IMG/VR virus record: IMGVR_UViG_3300008266_000575 | Span: 1 to 21,551 of that record | Origin: a virus | DNA: 21,551 bases | Strand: one strand, 5' to 3' | Part shown: positions 1 to 8,055 of the stretch, one piece after another | Layout of the letters: each line of letters opens with the position of its first letter | Numbering within the stretch: the stretch's first letter is position 1 | Program-made: the position numbers and the translations under genes | Notes under the pieces: generated by a model | Databases searched by the model: none | The model's input: only the letters and a program-made list of their open reading frames with translations | What the model was told of the DNA's origin: nothing

Positions 1-8
1 TAATTAGT

Positions 9-18
9 AATATTTATG
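9..18 (+). promoter_or_regulatory. ATATTTAT element upstream of fibre gene
   Basis: The core ATATTTAT occupies 10-17, 49 bases before the fibre ATG. It is one of eight near-identical elements that each precede a transcription-unit start in this window. It resembles a Bacteroidota -7 box (TAnnTTTG) lacking the final G, and it contains part of the reverse complement of the T4 late box TATAAATA. Promoter function is inferred from the recurrence alone. Confidence 0.45.
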
Positions 19-32
19 TGTAGTAAACCCTC

Positions 33-56
33 GTTCTAGGGAGAGTGAACTAGAAC
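33..56 (+). promoter_or_regulatory. Leader hairpin of the fibre gene
   Basis: A perfect 7-bp inverted repeat, GTTCTAG (33-39) with CTAGAAC (50-56), encloses a 10-base loop containing GGAGAG, and ends 10 bases before the ATG at 67. A competing smaller stem, CCCT (28-31) with AGGG (38-41), would exclude it. No T-run follows, so it is not a terminator. A role in mRNA stability or translation control is inference. Confidence 0.4.
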
Positions 57-66
57 ATAAATATAC

Positions 67-3000
67 ATGGCAAATGAATTCGTAGTACGCAACGGACTGC
101 TTGCGTTAGATAACAGTGTTATAAGTGGTTCTTTAACAGTAACCGGTGGAATAACAGGTTCTTTTTCAGGTACAGGTTCGTACGCTGCGTTTGCTTTATC
201 ATCATCTAATTCACTCACTTCATCATTCGCTTTTCAAGCAGCTAATGCATCTAACGCTGTTAGTGCATCATTTGCAACAGTAGCTGCTAATGCCTCTAGT
301 GCATCATTTGCTACAAACGCTTCAACAGCTGCTAGTGCATCATTTGCTACTAGTGCAGCAAATGCAACTACAGCATCTCATGCTTTAAATGCAGTAACAT
401 CATCCTTTGCTACGTTTGCTTCAACTGCAGCTAGTGCTTCGTTTGCATCTAACACAGCAACAGCAGCTTCTGCCTCGTTTGCTACAAACGCTTCAACAGC
501 AGCTAGTGCATCATTTGCTACTAATGCTGCTAGTGCAACTACAGCATCCCATGCTTTAAATGCAGTTACTGCCTCACATGCTTTAAATGCTGTAACCGCA
601 TCTCATGCATTGAATGCTGTAACAGCATCTTATATTCAATTAGCTGCTAGTGCATCTAATGCACTATCTGCTTCATATGCACTAAATGCATCTAATGCTA
701 CTAGTGCATCATATTCTAATTTTGCAATTTCATCTTCATTTGCAAGTAACGCAGCAAACGCTTCTACAGCGTCATTTGCTGCATTTGCCTCTACAGCTTC
801 AAATGCACAAACATTAGCACCAGGAACTACAGTTTCTGCTTCAAATATTTACGTTAATAATAATTTATTTGTTGCTGGTACAGCATCATTTGGTTACTTA
901 CAAACAGTAACTGGTTCAGCTGTAATTATAGGTGAACAATTTATTATATTAAACGCAGATTCACCTATATCTAGATATGCTGGTATTCAAATTTATGATA
1001 CTGGATCAGCATCAACTGCCTCATTTGAGTGGGACGGTGTAAGAGATAACTGGATTATAGTTGAAGAAACAGGATTATCAGCTGGTATTTTAACTGGTCC
1101 TACAGGATCAAAAGGTAGTGAAGTATTCCCTACAACAAATGCAATATTAAAAGGTACAGGGCACCATACAGTAGGTAATAGTAATATTAGTGACAATGGA
1201 AGTATTGTATCAGTTAATTCAAATACACAAATAACTGGTAGTTTAATTGTATCATCAGGTGTAACAGCTAATTTAACTGGAACATCTTCATTTGCAACAA
1301 CAGCATCTTATGCTGGTGCTGCTTCAAATGCAACTAGTGCCTCGTTTGCTACTAGTGCAGCAAATGCAACTACTGCTTCACATGCAGTGAATGCAGTAAC
1401 TGCATCTAGAGCATTGAATGCTAATACAGCATCTTATGCTACGTTTGCAGCAACTGCTACTAGTGCCTCGTTTGCTCCTAGTTTAGAAACATTAGCAACA
1501 GTAGCTGCTAGAGGTGCTACTGCAAATAATGCTATAGTAATTACTCCAACAGGAAAAACATTACAATTAGGTAATGCTGCTAGTGAGGGAGGAGCTGGTG
1601 TTTTATTTGCTGGTTCTCTTGCAAATAAAAACTGGTTTATAGGTAACCAATATAATGTAAATGCTGGTCTTGAATTTACTCCTACTGCTGCTGGTGATAG
1701 TACTACTATTGGTACTACTCCTTCGATGGTTATTAATGAAGGAGGTAGTGTTGGTATAGGTACTACATCACCTGCTTATAAATTAGATGTAAATGGTCCA
1801 TTAAGAGTTAATGATGCTATTTATTTTCAAGGTACCCTTATAGATGAAGCTGCTAATGAACCATCATACACTTGGTTAAGAGTACAACCATCCTCAGGAG
1901 ATAAAGCAGGTGTTTTACAAATAGGACCCTCAGGAACTAATAAAACTGGTGTAATTGAACTATATCCTTCTAGTTCATTTAATACTGCTTTAAGACATGT
2001 TATAGCAAATAGTGGTAGTAATGCTACATTAAGAATAGGAAGTGATGCTTCTGCTTTGCCGATTCAATTTATTTCTTCAAATTCTCCTACAGTAACAATA
2101 TTAAGTGGAGGTAGTGTTGGTATAGGCACTACATCACCCCCAGGTAAGTTAGCGGTTGAAACTGATACTTTTAAACGAGCTATTTTTATAAATTCTACCT
2201 CATCAACAATTACAGATTTTACTGCGGGGGGTACAGGTATAGCTTTTTCAAGAGCAACAGATGGTTCAAATAATTTACATGCTATTTTTGCTTATGAAAG
2301 TTCAACGACTCATAATTTTGCTTTAGCAACTAGAGGTAATTTAGTGTTTGCAGCTGGAGGATCATCTACTTATACATCTGCTCCTGAACGTATGAGAATT
2401 ACAGATGGAGGTAATGTTGGTATAGGCTCTACAACCCCTGCTTATAAACTAGATGTAAATGGAGGAGCAGCAGATACAACAATAGCCGCTCAAAATACAG
2501 GCCAAAATGCTGTTAGATTAAGACTCACAAATGAAGAAAGAGACTTTATAATAACAAATAGCCCAGCAGATGATTTATTATCGTTTTTTTATGGTGGAGT
2601 TAATAGATTACAATTTAACACAACAAACCAATGGTTTAATAGTGGTAATGTTGGTATAGGTACTACAGCTCCATCATCACAAGTTCACATTAACTCAGGA
2701 GGCTCATATACAAATACAGACGCAAATAATAGATTATTTATTGAAAGAGATAGCCATGCTTATATATTATATAGCTCCCCAGATGAAAGAGATCAAGGTT
2801 TACATTTTCATAATACAACAGATAATGCAATTGTAGGTCGTATAGCATATTTTCATAGAACAGCAGGTGATTCTATAAATCTTAGTGTTGCTAGCTCTAT
2901 AAGAATGACTGTTTATGCTGATGGTAATGTTGGTATAGGTACTACAACTCCAAGTGAAAAACTTCATACTATTGGGAATGTCAAAATAGAGCAAACATCC

Positions 3001-6000
3001 AATACTAATGCCGTTCTTACTTTAAACCCAAACTCAGGAACATTAGGAACAGGTTATCAATGGAATTTAGTTGGTGTAAACTCAGGAGGTAATTATGCTT
3101 TCCAAATTAGAGAAGCATCTTCTACATATTTGACAATAACTAACTCTGCTGGTGGCACAGGTGGTAGCATTGGTATAGGCACTACAGCACCCTTAGCTAG
3201 ACTCCACACATATGTTGGAACAAGTACTGTAGCATCAGCTTCTAATGCTATTGGTATATTTGAAAGCAGCGTTAATGGTGTAGTTCAAATAAATGGTCCT
3301 GATGCTAATTCAATGGGTCTATTTTTTGGAAGAACAGGAGCAGCATATTACTCAGGTATTGAAAGAGCAGGAACTGATTTATATTTAAAAAATAATAGCT
3401 CTGTTGCTGTAACAATTAATAGTGGTGGTAGTGTTGGTATAGGTACTACAAATCCAGGTAATAAACTATCTGTTATTGGAAGTGCTGCTGTAGTAACAGG
3501 TAATTTATTACTAACCCAAGGTTACGGTATTACTTGGAACAATGGCGATAACTACATACAAGGAATTTCAGGATATCATTTACAATTTACTACTTACGAT
3601 GGATCTTCACAGACAGAAGTAATGAGACTTACAGGAGGATCATCTGGTGGTGCAAGAGTAGGTATAGGTACTACAAATCCAGCATATAAACTAGATGTAG
3701 CAGGTGAAGCTAGAATTACAGGCTCAGTAATAGGAAACCAAAATTCTATTATTGGTGGTGCTTTTGGTACTACAACTTTAGCTAATATACCTAGTGCAAC
3801 TGGAGCTACTATAGGAACATATCTTAATACTTTTGCTTTTATAGATTTAGCAACACAAGCCGCTAATGGTTCTTGGATTGACTTTAGTTCAGGAAGTGGG
3901 GACGATTATCAAGGTAGAATTAGATATAATAATAGTCTTCAAAGCATGTATTTTTATACTAATGCTTCTTCTACCCCATTAGTAAGCTATACAAGTACTA
4001 ATGTTGGTATAGGCACAACATCCCCATCATACAAACTTCATGTAGCGGGTGATGTATTCTCTACAGGCACAATTCAAACTGATGGAAATATCTATATTTC
4101 TTATAATGGAGGTAGATTATATTTTGATAGACCAAACGGTGCTACCGTTGGTGCTGTAGGATGGAATACAGACGATAATTTTTATGTTGGTGGTCACCCC
4201 GATTATGGTCCTGGAGCAGGTAATGACGTTATAGTTAGAGGATTTGGAGCTAATCTTATTTTAGGAACAGCTTCAACAAACTATGTTTGGTTAAACTCTA
4301 GTGGAAATGTTGGTATAGGCACTACAGCACCAACACGAAAATTACATATAGGTTCAGGAGCAGGAAGTAGCCCATGGATGTTATTACAAGGATCCTTTAC
4401 TACACCCGCTATTGATCATTCAAGAATTTATTTTAATGATTATAATTTTGGTATAGGAGCTGGCAAATGGTCTTCTGGCGAAGCATCAAATGATGATGAT
4501 CTTTATCTTTGGTCTTATAATGGTACTGGTAGAGATATTAGATTTGCAGTAACAACAGATGGTTCAACTGCTGTAACTAGTAGTAACTGGACTACTAACA
4601 TGATTATTAAAAATAATGGTAGTATTGGTATAGGCACTACATTACCAAGCTACAAAACAGAAGTAGCAGGTGCTGTTGGTCAATACTGGAATGGTACTGC
4701 ATTTACTAGTACACCTCTTGCGTTAGCAATATCAAATACAAATGCAGGTGGATATGATCCTGTTTTAATACTCCAACAAGCAGATAGTGCTGGGACAGTA
4801 AAAAATGCAGGTGGTATAGGATTAGTGGGTACAGCAGCTTGGACCGCAGGTGATAATGCTTCTCAAGTTTCAGATATGTACTTCCTTGTTAAAAATAACA
4901 GTGGAGGAATATCTGAAAGAATGCGCATAAAAAGTAATGGTAATATTGGTATAGGTACAACATCCCCAATAGCAAAATTAGATGTACGAGGAGGAAGTGA
5001 TGGAGATGCAATGATCAGTATGGGATCTAACAGTGTAAGTGGTATATTAAATTCACAAGCAAACATATACATAAATGCTGATTCAGATAATGACTCTTCT
5101 TCAGGAGTTATAGGATTTGGATTTAATAGAACAGGATTTACTGGTGGAACGGAAACAATGAGAATTTTAGAAAATGGCAATGTTGGTATAGGAACTACAT
5201 TACCAAGTTTTAAACTACAAGTAGACCACGGCACAACAACTCAATATGTAGCTTCATTTAGAAATACAGCAGATAATTTACAATTAAAAATAGGTACTAC
5301 AACTGGTGCTTTATTAAATATTCAAGGTTCAACAATTAGTGCTAATGCTGCTTATAATATTGCTTTACAAGCAGATGGAGGTAATGTTGGTATAGGAATC
5401 CCAAATCCAAGCTCACTACTCCACACTTACACAACAACCGCTGCTGATAATGCGGGTCATATCCAATATGAAAATGGTAATACTGGAGTTGGTGCATTAG
5501 CAAATGCACAATTAATTGGTAAATCTAGATATGGTACTGCCCAACTAATGGTTTGGGAAAACTATGGTATTAGATTTGGTATGAGAAGCACAGCTAATGG
5601 TGGTGCTGGTGATATTTACTTTACTACTGGTACGGATAGTGTTCAAATGGTTATTAGAGGAAGTAATGTTGGTATTGGTACTACAACAGCAGATTCAATG
5701 CTTCGTGTTCAAGGAACATCACGCATAACAGGTCAATTTGTTCAAGGTAGTGGTGATGCTAGAGCAACATCCGGAACTACAATTGCACTTACAAGAAATA
5801 CAGCATTCTCAGCTAATAGTGATATAGGAGATGGTGAAAGATTTTTAAGCATAGTAAACGAAAGCTCAACATCAACAGCATTTTCTAATGTATGCTTTAG
5901 AATAAATCCAAATAGTGGAGGCAGCAGTGGCAATGCTATGTTAGATATGAAGTTTGTAAATAATGGATCACTAACTAGTACTTTATACTGGACCTTTAAC

Positions 6001-6369
6001 CACGGTGGTAGCTTTGGTGATAAATTAACATTAACAAGTGCTGGTACATTAACAGCAGCTGGTGACGTAGTAGCATACTCAGATGCTCGTTTAAAAGAAA
6101 ATATAATTACTATTGATAATGCTGTTGAAAAAGTAACAGCAATGAGAGGTGTATTCTTCAATAAAAAAGAGGATGAAACTAAATCAAGAAGATCAGGTGT
6201 TATTGCTCAAGAAATACAAGAAATACTACCAGAGGTGGTTACCACAAGTGCTGATGGTACATTAGGTGTAGCATATGGCAACATCGTAGGTGTATTAATC
6301 GAAGCAATCAAAGAACAACAAAAACAAATAGACGAACTCAAATATTTATTACAAACACAAAACAAATAA
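67..6369 (+). CDS. Giant modular tail fibre with C-terminal S74 intramolecular chaperone
   Basis: This is a 2100-residue probable receptor-binding fibre. A short N-terminal head (about 1-50) is followed by an Ala/Ser-rich tract of SASFATNA-type units (about 50-260). Next comes a globular shaft domain (about 267-335) resembling the NAGIEVxRG...RWN domains of T4-like cyanophage fibres, then a second SASF tract (about 407-472). From about 559 to 1883 there are 15 repeats of the form GNVGIGTTxPxxKLDV, spaced roughly 70-120 residues apart. The C-terminus has the Peptidase_S74 signature SDARLKEN, with the catalytic Ser2005 and Lys2010 pair, so self-cleavage is expected before Ser2005, releasing a 96-residue trimerisation chaperone. 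The end is a coiled coil (KEQQKQIDELKYLL). The ATG at 67 is the first in frame and has an A-rich leader without a Shine-Dalgarno sequence. S74 and fibre assignments are strong; the receptor is unknown. Confidence 0.9.
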   Translation: MANEFVVRNGLLALDNSVISGSLTVTGGITGSFSGTGSYAAFALSSSNSLTSSFAFQAANASNAVSASFATVAANASSASFATNASTAASASFATSAANATTASHALNAVTSSFATFASTAASASFASNTATAASASFATNASTAASASFATNAASATTASHALNAVTASHALNAVTASHALNAVTASYIQLAASASNALSASYALNASNATSASYSNFAISSSFASNAANASTASFAAFASTASNAQTLAPGTTVSASNIYVNNNLFVAGTASFGYLQTVTGSAVIIGEQFIILNADSPISRYAGIQIYDTGSASTASFEWDGVRDNWIIVEETGLSAGILTGPTGSKGSEVFPTTNAILKGTGHHTVGNSNISDNGSIVSVNSNTQITGSLIVSSGVTANLTGTSSFATTASYAGAASNATSASFATSAANATTASHAVNAVTASRALNANTASYATFAATATSASFAPSLETLATVAARGATANNAIVITPTGKTLQLGNAASEGGAGVLFAGSLANKNWFIGNQYNVNAGLEFTPTAAGDSTTIGTTPSMVINEGGSVGIGTTSPAYKLDVNGPLRVNDAIYFQGTLIDEAANEPSYTWLRVQPSSGDKAGVLQIGPSGTNKTGVIELYPSSSFNTALRHVIANSGSNATLRIGSDASALPIQFISSNSPTVTILSGGSVGIGTTSPPGKLAVETDTFKRAIFINSTSSTITDFTAGGTGIAFSRATDGSNNLHAIFAYESSTTHNFALATRGNLVFAAGGSSTYTSAPERMRITDGGNVGIGSTTPAYKLDVNGGAADTTIAAQNTGQNAVRLRLTNEERDFIITNSPADDLLSFFYGGVNRLQFNTTNQWFNSGNVGIGTTAPSSQVHINSGGSYTNTDANNRLFIERDSHAYILYSSPDERDQGLHFHNTTDNAIVGRIAYFHRTAGDSINLSVASSIRMTVYADGNVGIGTTTPSEKLHTIGNVKIEQTSNTNAVLTLNPNSGTLGTGYQWNLVGVNSGGNYAFQIREASSTYLTITNSAGGTGGSIGIGTTAPLARLHTYVGTSTVASASNAIGIFESSVNGVVQINGPDANSMGLFFGRTGAAYYSGIERAGTDLYLKNNSSVAVTINSGGSVGIGTTNPGNKLSVIGSAAVVTGNLLLTQGYGITWNNGDNYIQGISGYHLQFTTYDGSSQTEVMRLTGGSSGGARVGIGTTNPAYKLDVAGEARITGSVIGNQNSIIGGAFGTTTLANIPSATGATIGTYLNTFAFIDLATQAANGSWIDFSSGSGDDYQGRIRYNNSLQSMYFYTNASSTPLVSYTSTNVGIGTTSPSYKLHVAGDVFSTGTIQTDGNIYISYNGGRLYFDRPNGATVGAVGWNTDDNFYVGGHPDYGPGAGNDVIVRGFGANLILGTASTNYVWLNSSGNVGIGTTAPTRKLHIGSGAGSSPWMLLQGSFTTPAIDHSRIYFNDYNFGIGAGKWSSGEASNDDDLYLWSYNGTGRDIRFAVTTDGSTAVTSSNWTTNMIIKNNGSIGIGTTLPSYKTEVAGAVGQYWNGTAFTSTPLALAISNTNAGGYDPVLILQQADSAGTVKNAGGIGLVGTAAWTAGDNASQVSDMYFLVKNNSGGISERMRIKSNGNIGIGTTSPIAKLDVRGGSDGDAMISMGSNSVSGILNSQANIYINADSDNDSSSGVIGFGFNRTGFTGGTETMRILENGNVGIGTTLPSFKLQVDHGTTTQYVASFRNTADNLQLKIGTTTGALLNIQGSTISANAAYNIALQADGGNVGIGIPNPSSLLHTYTTTAADNAGHIQYENGNTGVGALANAQLIGKSRYGTAQLMVWENYGIRFGMRSTANGGAGDIYFTTGTDSVQMVIRGSNVGIGTTTADSMLRVQGTSRITGQFVQGSGDARATSGTTIALTRNTAFSANSDIGDGERFLSIVNESSTSTAFSNVCFRINPNSGGSSGNAMLDMKFVNNGSLTSTLYWTFNHGGSFGDKLTLTSAGTLTAAGDVVAYSDARLKENIITIDNAVEKVTAMRGVFFNKKEDETKSRRSGVIAQEIQEILPEVVTTSADGTLGVAYGNIVGVLIEAIKEQQKQIDELKYLLQTQNK
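544..624 (+). repeat. Three tandem 27-base repeats coding ASHALNAVT
   Basis: Three consecutive imperfect copies of a 27-base unit encode ASHALNAVT exactly three times, with synonymous differences between copies. They lie inside the fibre's Ala/Ser-rich tract. Conserved protein with drifting codons indicates selection on the peptide, or old duplications. Confidence 0.85.
1741..5715 (+). repeat. Array of 15 dispersed GIGTT-type fibre repeats
   Basis: Copies of about 19 codons, consensus G-N-V-G-I-G-T-T-x-P-x-x-K-L-D-V, begin near 1741, 2107, 2407, 2641, 2923, 3163, 3424, 3646, 3994, 4300, 4615, 4936, 5176, 5383 and 5659. The GGTATAGG(T/C)ACTAC core is highly similar at the DNA level, which offers sites for homologous recombination. 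Copy 14 reads GIGIPNP and copy 15 lacks the usual KL, so the array is degenerate at its 3' end. Confidence 0.9.
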
Positions 6370-6370
6370 A

Positions 6371-6775
6371 ATGGCAGTTAATTACAATTGGACGTTCGGT
6401 CCACTAGAAGCGTACCCAACAGCATCAGGAGAAACAGACGTAATCTTTATCGTACATTGGCAGTATCATGCTTCTGAAGTAGTAGAAACAACTACTTACA
6501 CATCAACATCAATCGGTACTATTGGTATTCCATTGACTACAGGTTCAGCATTTATTCCTTATCCTGAATTAACATTTGATGATGTTGAAAATTGGGTAGT
6601 AACAGCGATGGGTCCTGAGCAAGTAGCATCTTTAGAAGCTGGTTTAGCACAAAACATTGCTAATCAGATTAATCCACCAGTAGTGTATTTACCAAATCCA
6701 TGGGATACAACAACAACTACAACTACTACTACAACTAGTACAACAACAACTACAACAACTGAAGAACCAGCATAA
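6371..6775 (+). CDS. Small virion-associated protein with Thr-rich tail
   Basis: This 134-residue protein starts one base after the fibre stop codon, so it is probably co-transcribed and coupled. Residues 1-110 contain a compact domain beginning NYNWTFGPLEAYP. It resembles a small family common beside structural genes in marine T4-like phages; the function is not known to me. Residues about 111-134 are almost only threonine with one serine, ending in EEPA. They are coded by mixed ACA/ACT codons, a low-complexity triplet tract at about 6709-6759. Thr tracts of this type occur as flexible linkers in phage tail adhesins, but here the tract is C-terminal. There is no signal peptide or membrane segment. 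A tail-decoration or fibre-accessory role is inferred from position. Confidence 0.75.
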   Translation: MAVNYNWTFGPLEAYPTASGETDVIFIVHWQYHASEVVETTTYTSTSIGTIGIPLTTGSAFIPYPELTFDDVENWVVTAMGPEQVASLEAGLAQNIANQINPPVVYLPNPWDTTTTTTTTTTSTTTTTTTEEPA

Positions 6776-6777
6776 TA

Positions 6778-7359
6778 ATGGCATTACCAAGCAGTGGACA
6801 AATATCGCTTAGTCAGAGTAGATCAGAAATGTCCCAAAGTGCCTTAAACAGCTATTCATTAGCTAGTTGGGCTTTTGGATATTCTGGAGGTAATAATATA
6901 GGAGTAGGACCAACAAACTACGCTCCTGTTAATATATTATCCTCAGGATCTAGATGGAATACTTCTGGAAAGAAAATTATTATATCTAATCTTTCAATGT
7001 CGGCTTGGTATGGATATGACCATGGTGCTTCTATTCCTACTGGGGTAACAGGTACTTTATATCAACACGCTGATGCAGCTGGATTGTGTTATCCACAAAC
7101 AATGTTACCAATAGAATTAGGTACTAGTAATGCAACTTATTCTATTAATATATCTGGTTCTGCTGATTATAATGAAGCAATTTCAGTTATATATGGTAAA
7201 CCATGGGCAGTAAATGGTGGAAGTTCTTTTGCTGGATATCAAGATGTTTATCAAAATACAGGAGAATTTACTTTAAATGTTAGTTTTAACTATAATTATA
7301 CCTACAATGCAACTAGTGGTAGTAAAATATATGTTGTATTGTGGGGAGCATGTCCTTAA
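6778..7359 (+). CDS. Probable tail adhesin or fibre-tip protein (MALPSSG-type)
   Basis: The product has 193 residues. The N-terminus MALPSSGQISLSQSRSEM matches a recurring start of phage tail-fibre and receptor-binding proteins (MALPSSGxISLSQ), which probably docks the protein to the tail. The rest is rich in Gly, Ser, Tyr and Asn, and looks all-beta. It has two cysteines, one in GLCYP (about residue 101) and one in the closing WGACP. The ATG follows the previous stop with two intervening bases and no Shine-Dalgarno sequence. Position directly after the long fibre suggests it forms part of the host-recognition apparatus. The specific function is inference. Confidence 0.7.
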   Translation: MALPSSGQISLSQSRSEMSQSALNSYSLASWAFGYSGGNNIGVGPTNYAPVNILSSGSRWNTSGKKIIISNLSMSAWYGYDHGASIPTGVTGTLYQHADAAGLCYPQTMLPIELGTSNATYSINISGSADYNEAISVIYGKPWAVNGGSSFAGYQDVYQNTGEFTLNVSFNYNYTYNATSGSKIYVVLWGACP

Positions 7360-7371
7360 AAATATTATTAT

Positions 7372-7761
7372 ATGACGTACAAAGTTTGGGTAGGTACAGC
7401 AAATCCTCCCTCTTCCTATGATGTAACATTATATTCTAGAGCAGGTGATACTATAACTAGTGGAGATGAATATAATTTAGAATATAGTACAGATAATGTA
7501 ACATGGACTTATATTGCTGGTCCTTTAAGTTCAACTAGTTGTACTCAACATTCTACTGTAAGTACTAGTACAGGGATTATATATGTTAGAGCCGTAAGAG
7601 ATTCTAATAATTTTTTAATTTATGGTAGAGGATCAAATAGTTCAACCTGTCCTGCTAATGCTGGATTTGTATGTGAGTTTAGCGCAACTATTACAGGAAA
7701 TGAATCTGTAGCATACACTGTATACGTAACTGGTGGTGATTTCTCAAATTGTGCTATATAA
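7372..7761 (+). CDS. Hypothetical beta-rich structural protein
   Basis: This 129-residue protein is not assigned to a family. It is rich in Thr, Ser, Tyr and Val, with alternating hydrophobic patterns typical of a beta-sandwich. It has four cysteines, at about 57 (SSTSCTQH), 93 (SSTCP), 100 (FVCEF) and 127 (SNCAI). It has no signal peptide, membrane helix or catalytic motif. It follows the probable adhesin by 12 bases and ends the fibre operon just before a terminator, so a small virion or adhesin-accessory role is likely but unproven. The start is the first ATG, with the leader AAATATTATTATATG. Confidence 0.65.
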   Translation: MTYKVWVGTANPPSSYDVTLYSRAGDTITSGDEYNLEYSTDNVTWTYIAGPLSSTSCTQHSTVSTSTGIIYVRAVRDSNNFLIYGRGSNSSTCPANAGFVCEFSATITGNESVAYTVYVTGGDFSNCAI

Positions 7762-7765
7762 AAAT

Positions 7766-7791
7766 AAATTTGGTTGTCTTCCAAATTTTTT
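7766..7791 (+). terminator. Rho-independent terminator closing the fibre operon
   Basis: AAATTTGG (7766-7773) pairs perfectly with CCAAATTT (7781-7788) around a 7-base loop, followed by further T residues. The stem is AT-rich with two GC pairs. It sits five bases after the stop at 7761 and immediately before the next ATATTTAT element. Confidence 0.65.
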
Positions 7792-7793
7792 AT

Positions 7794-7804
7794 ATATTTA
7801 TATA
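7794..7804 (+). promoter_or_regulatory. ATATTTAT element upstream of small membrane gene
   Basis: ATATTTATATA directly follows the terminator and lies 23 bases before the ATG at 7825. Its place between a terminator and a new gene start makes it one of the best-supported copies of the repeated element. Confidence 0.5.
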
Positions 7805-7824
7805 CGAAACCAAAAACAAATAAT

Positions 7825-8052
7825 ATGTTAACACTCATCATCGTTTTAGTACTTGCTGCTGCTGTTACCTTTGTATTAATGAGAAAAGGTAAAATTGCTG
7901 ACGCTAACAACAACAACATTCCTGATGCTATCGAAAAACCAATCGAAGTAGTAAAAGAAAAAGTTGCTGAAGTTAAAGCAGAAGTTAAAGAAGTAGCTGC
8001 TAAAGTAAAAAATGCTGCACCTAAGAAAAAACCAGCAAAAAAGAATAAATAA
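7825..8052 (+). CDS. Single-pass membrane protein with EF-hand-like loop and Lys/Glu/Ala tail
   Basis: The product has 75 residues from the ATG at 7825. An upstream in-frame TTG at 7774 would add 17 residues but lies in the terminator loop, so it is rejected. Residues 2-19 form a hydrophobic transmembrane helix followed by RKGK, which suggests the C-terminus is cytoplasmic by the positive-inside rule. Residues 26-37 (DANNNNIPDAIE) match the spacing of calcium-binding DxNxNxxxDxxE loops of EF-hand, thrombospondin-3 or dockerin type, with Asp/Asn/Asn/Asp/Glu at 1, 3, 5, 9 and 12. Residues 38-75 are an amphipathic Lys/Glu/Ala/Val tail ending in a poly-basic stretch. The function is unknown. A holin-like or membrane-anchoring role is possible but unsupported beyond topology. 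Confidence 0.75.
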   Translation: MLTLIIVLVLAAAVTFVLMRKGKIADANNNNIPDAIEKPIEVVKEKVAEVKAEVKEVAAKVKNAAPKKKPAKKNK

Positions 8053-8055
8053 TAT

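Noticed and set aside
544-624. CRISPR-like repeats in the fibre gene
   Set aside because: The repeats are in-frame coding units with synonymous variation and no unique spacers.
36-6161. Minus-strand open frames opposite the fibre gene (for example 993-1196, 2800-2994, 4863-5234, 5742-6161)
   Set aside because: They mirror the Ala/Ser/Gly-rich codons of the fibre, show no recognisable protein character and have no leader; the + strand frame explains the DNA.
6778-7761. Diversity-generating retroelement variable region in the small adhesin genes
   Set aside because: No template repeat, reverse transcriptase or GC-rich initiation signal is visible in the window, and the C-termini do not show adenine-biased variable codons in a lectin context.
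7774-7824. TTG start at 7774 for the small membrane protein
   Set aside because: It lies in the loop of a terminator; the ATG at 7825 has a typical leader and directly begins the membrane helix.
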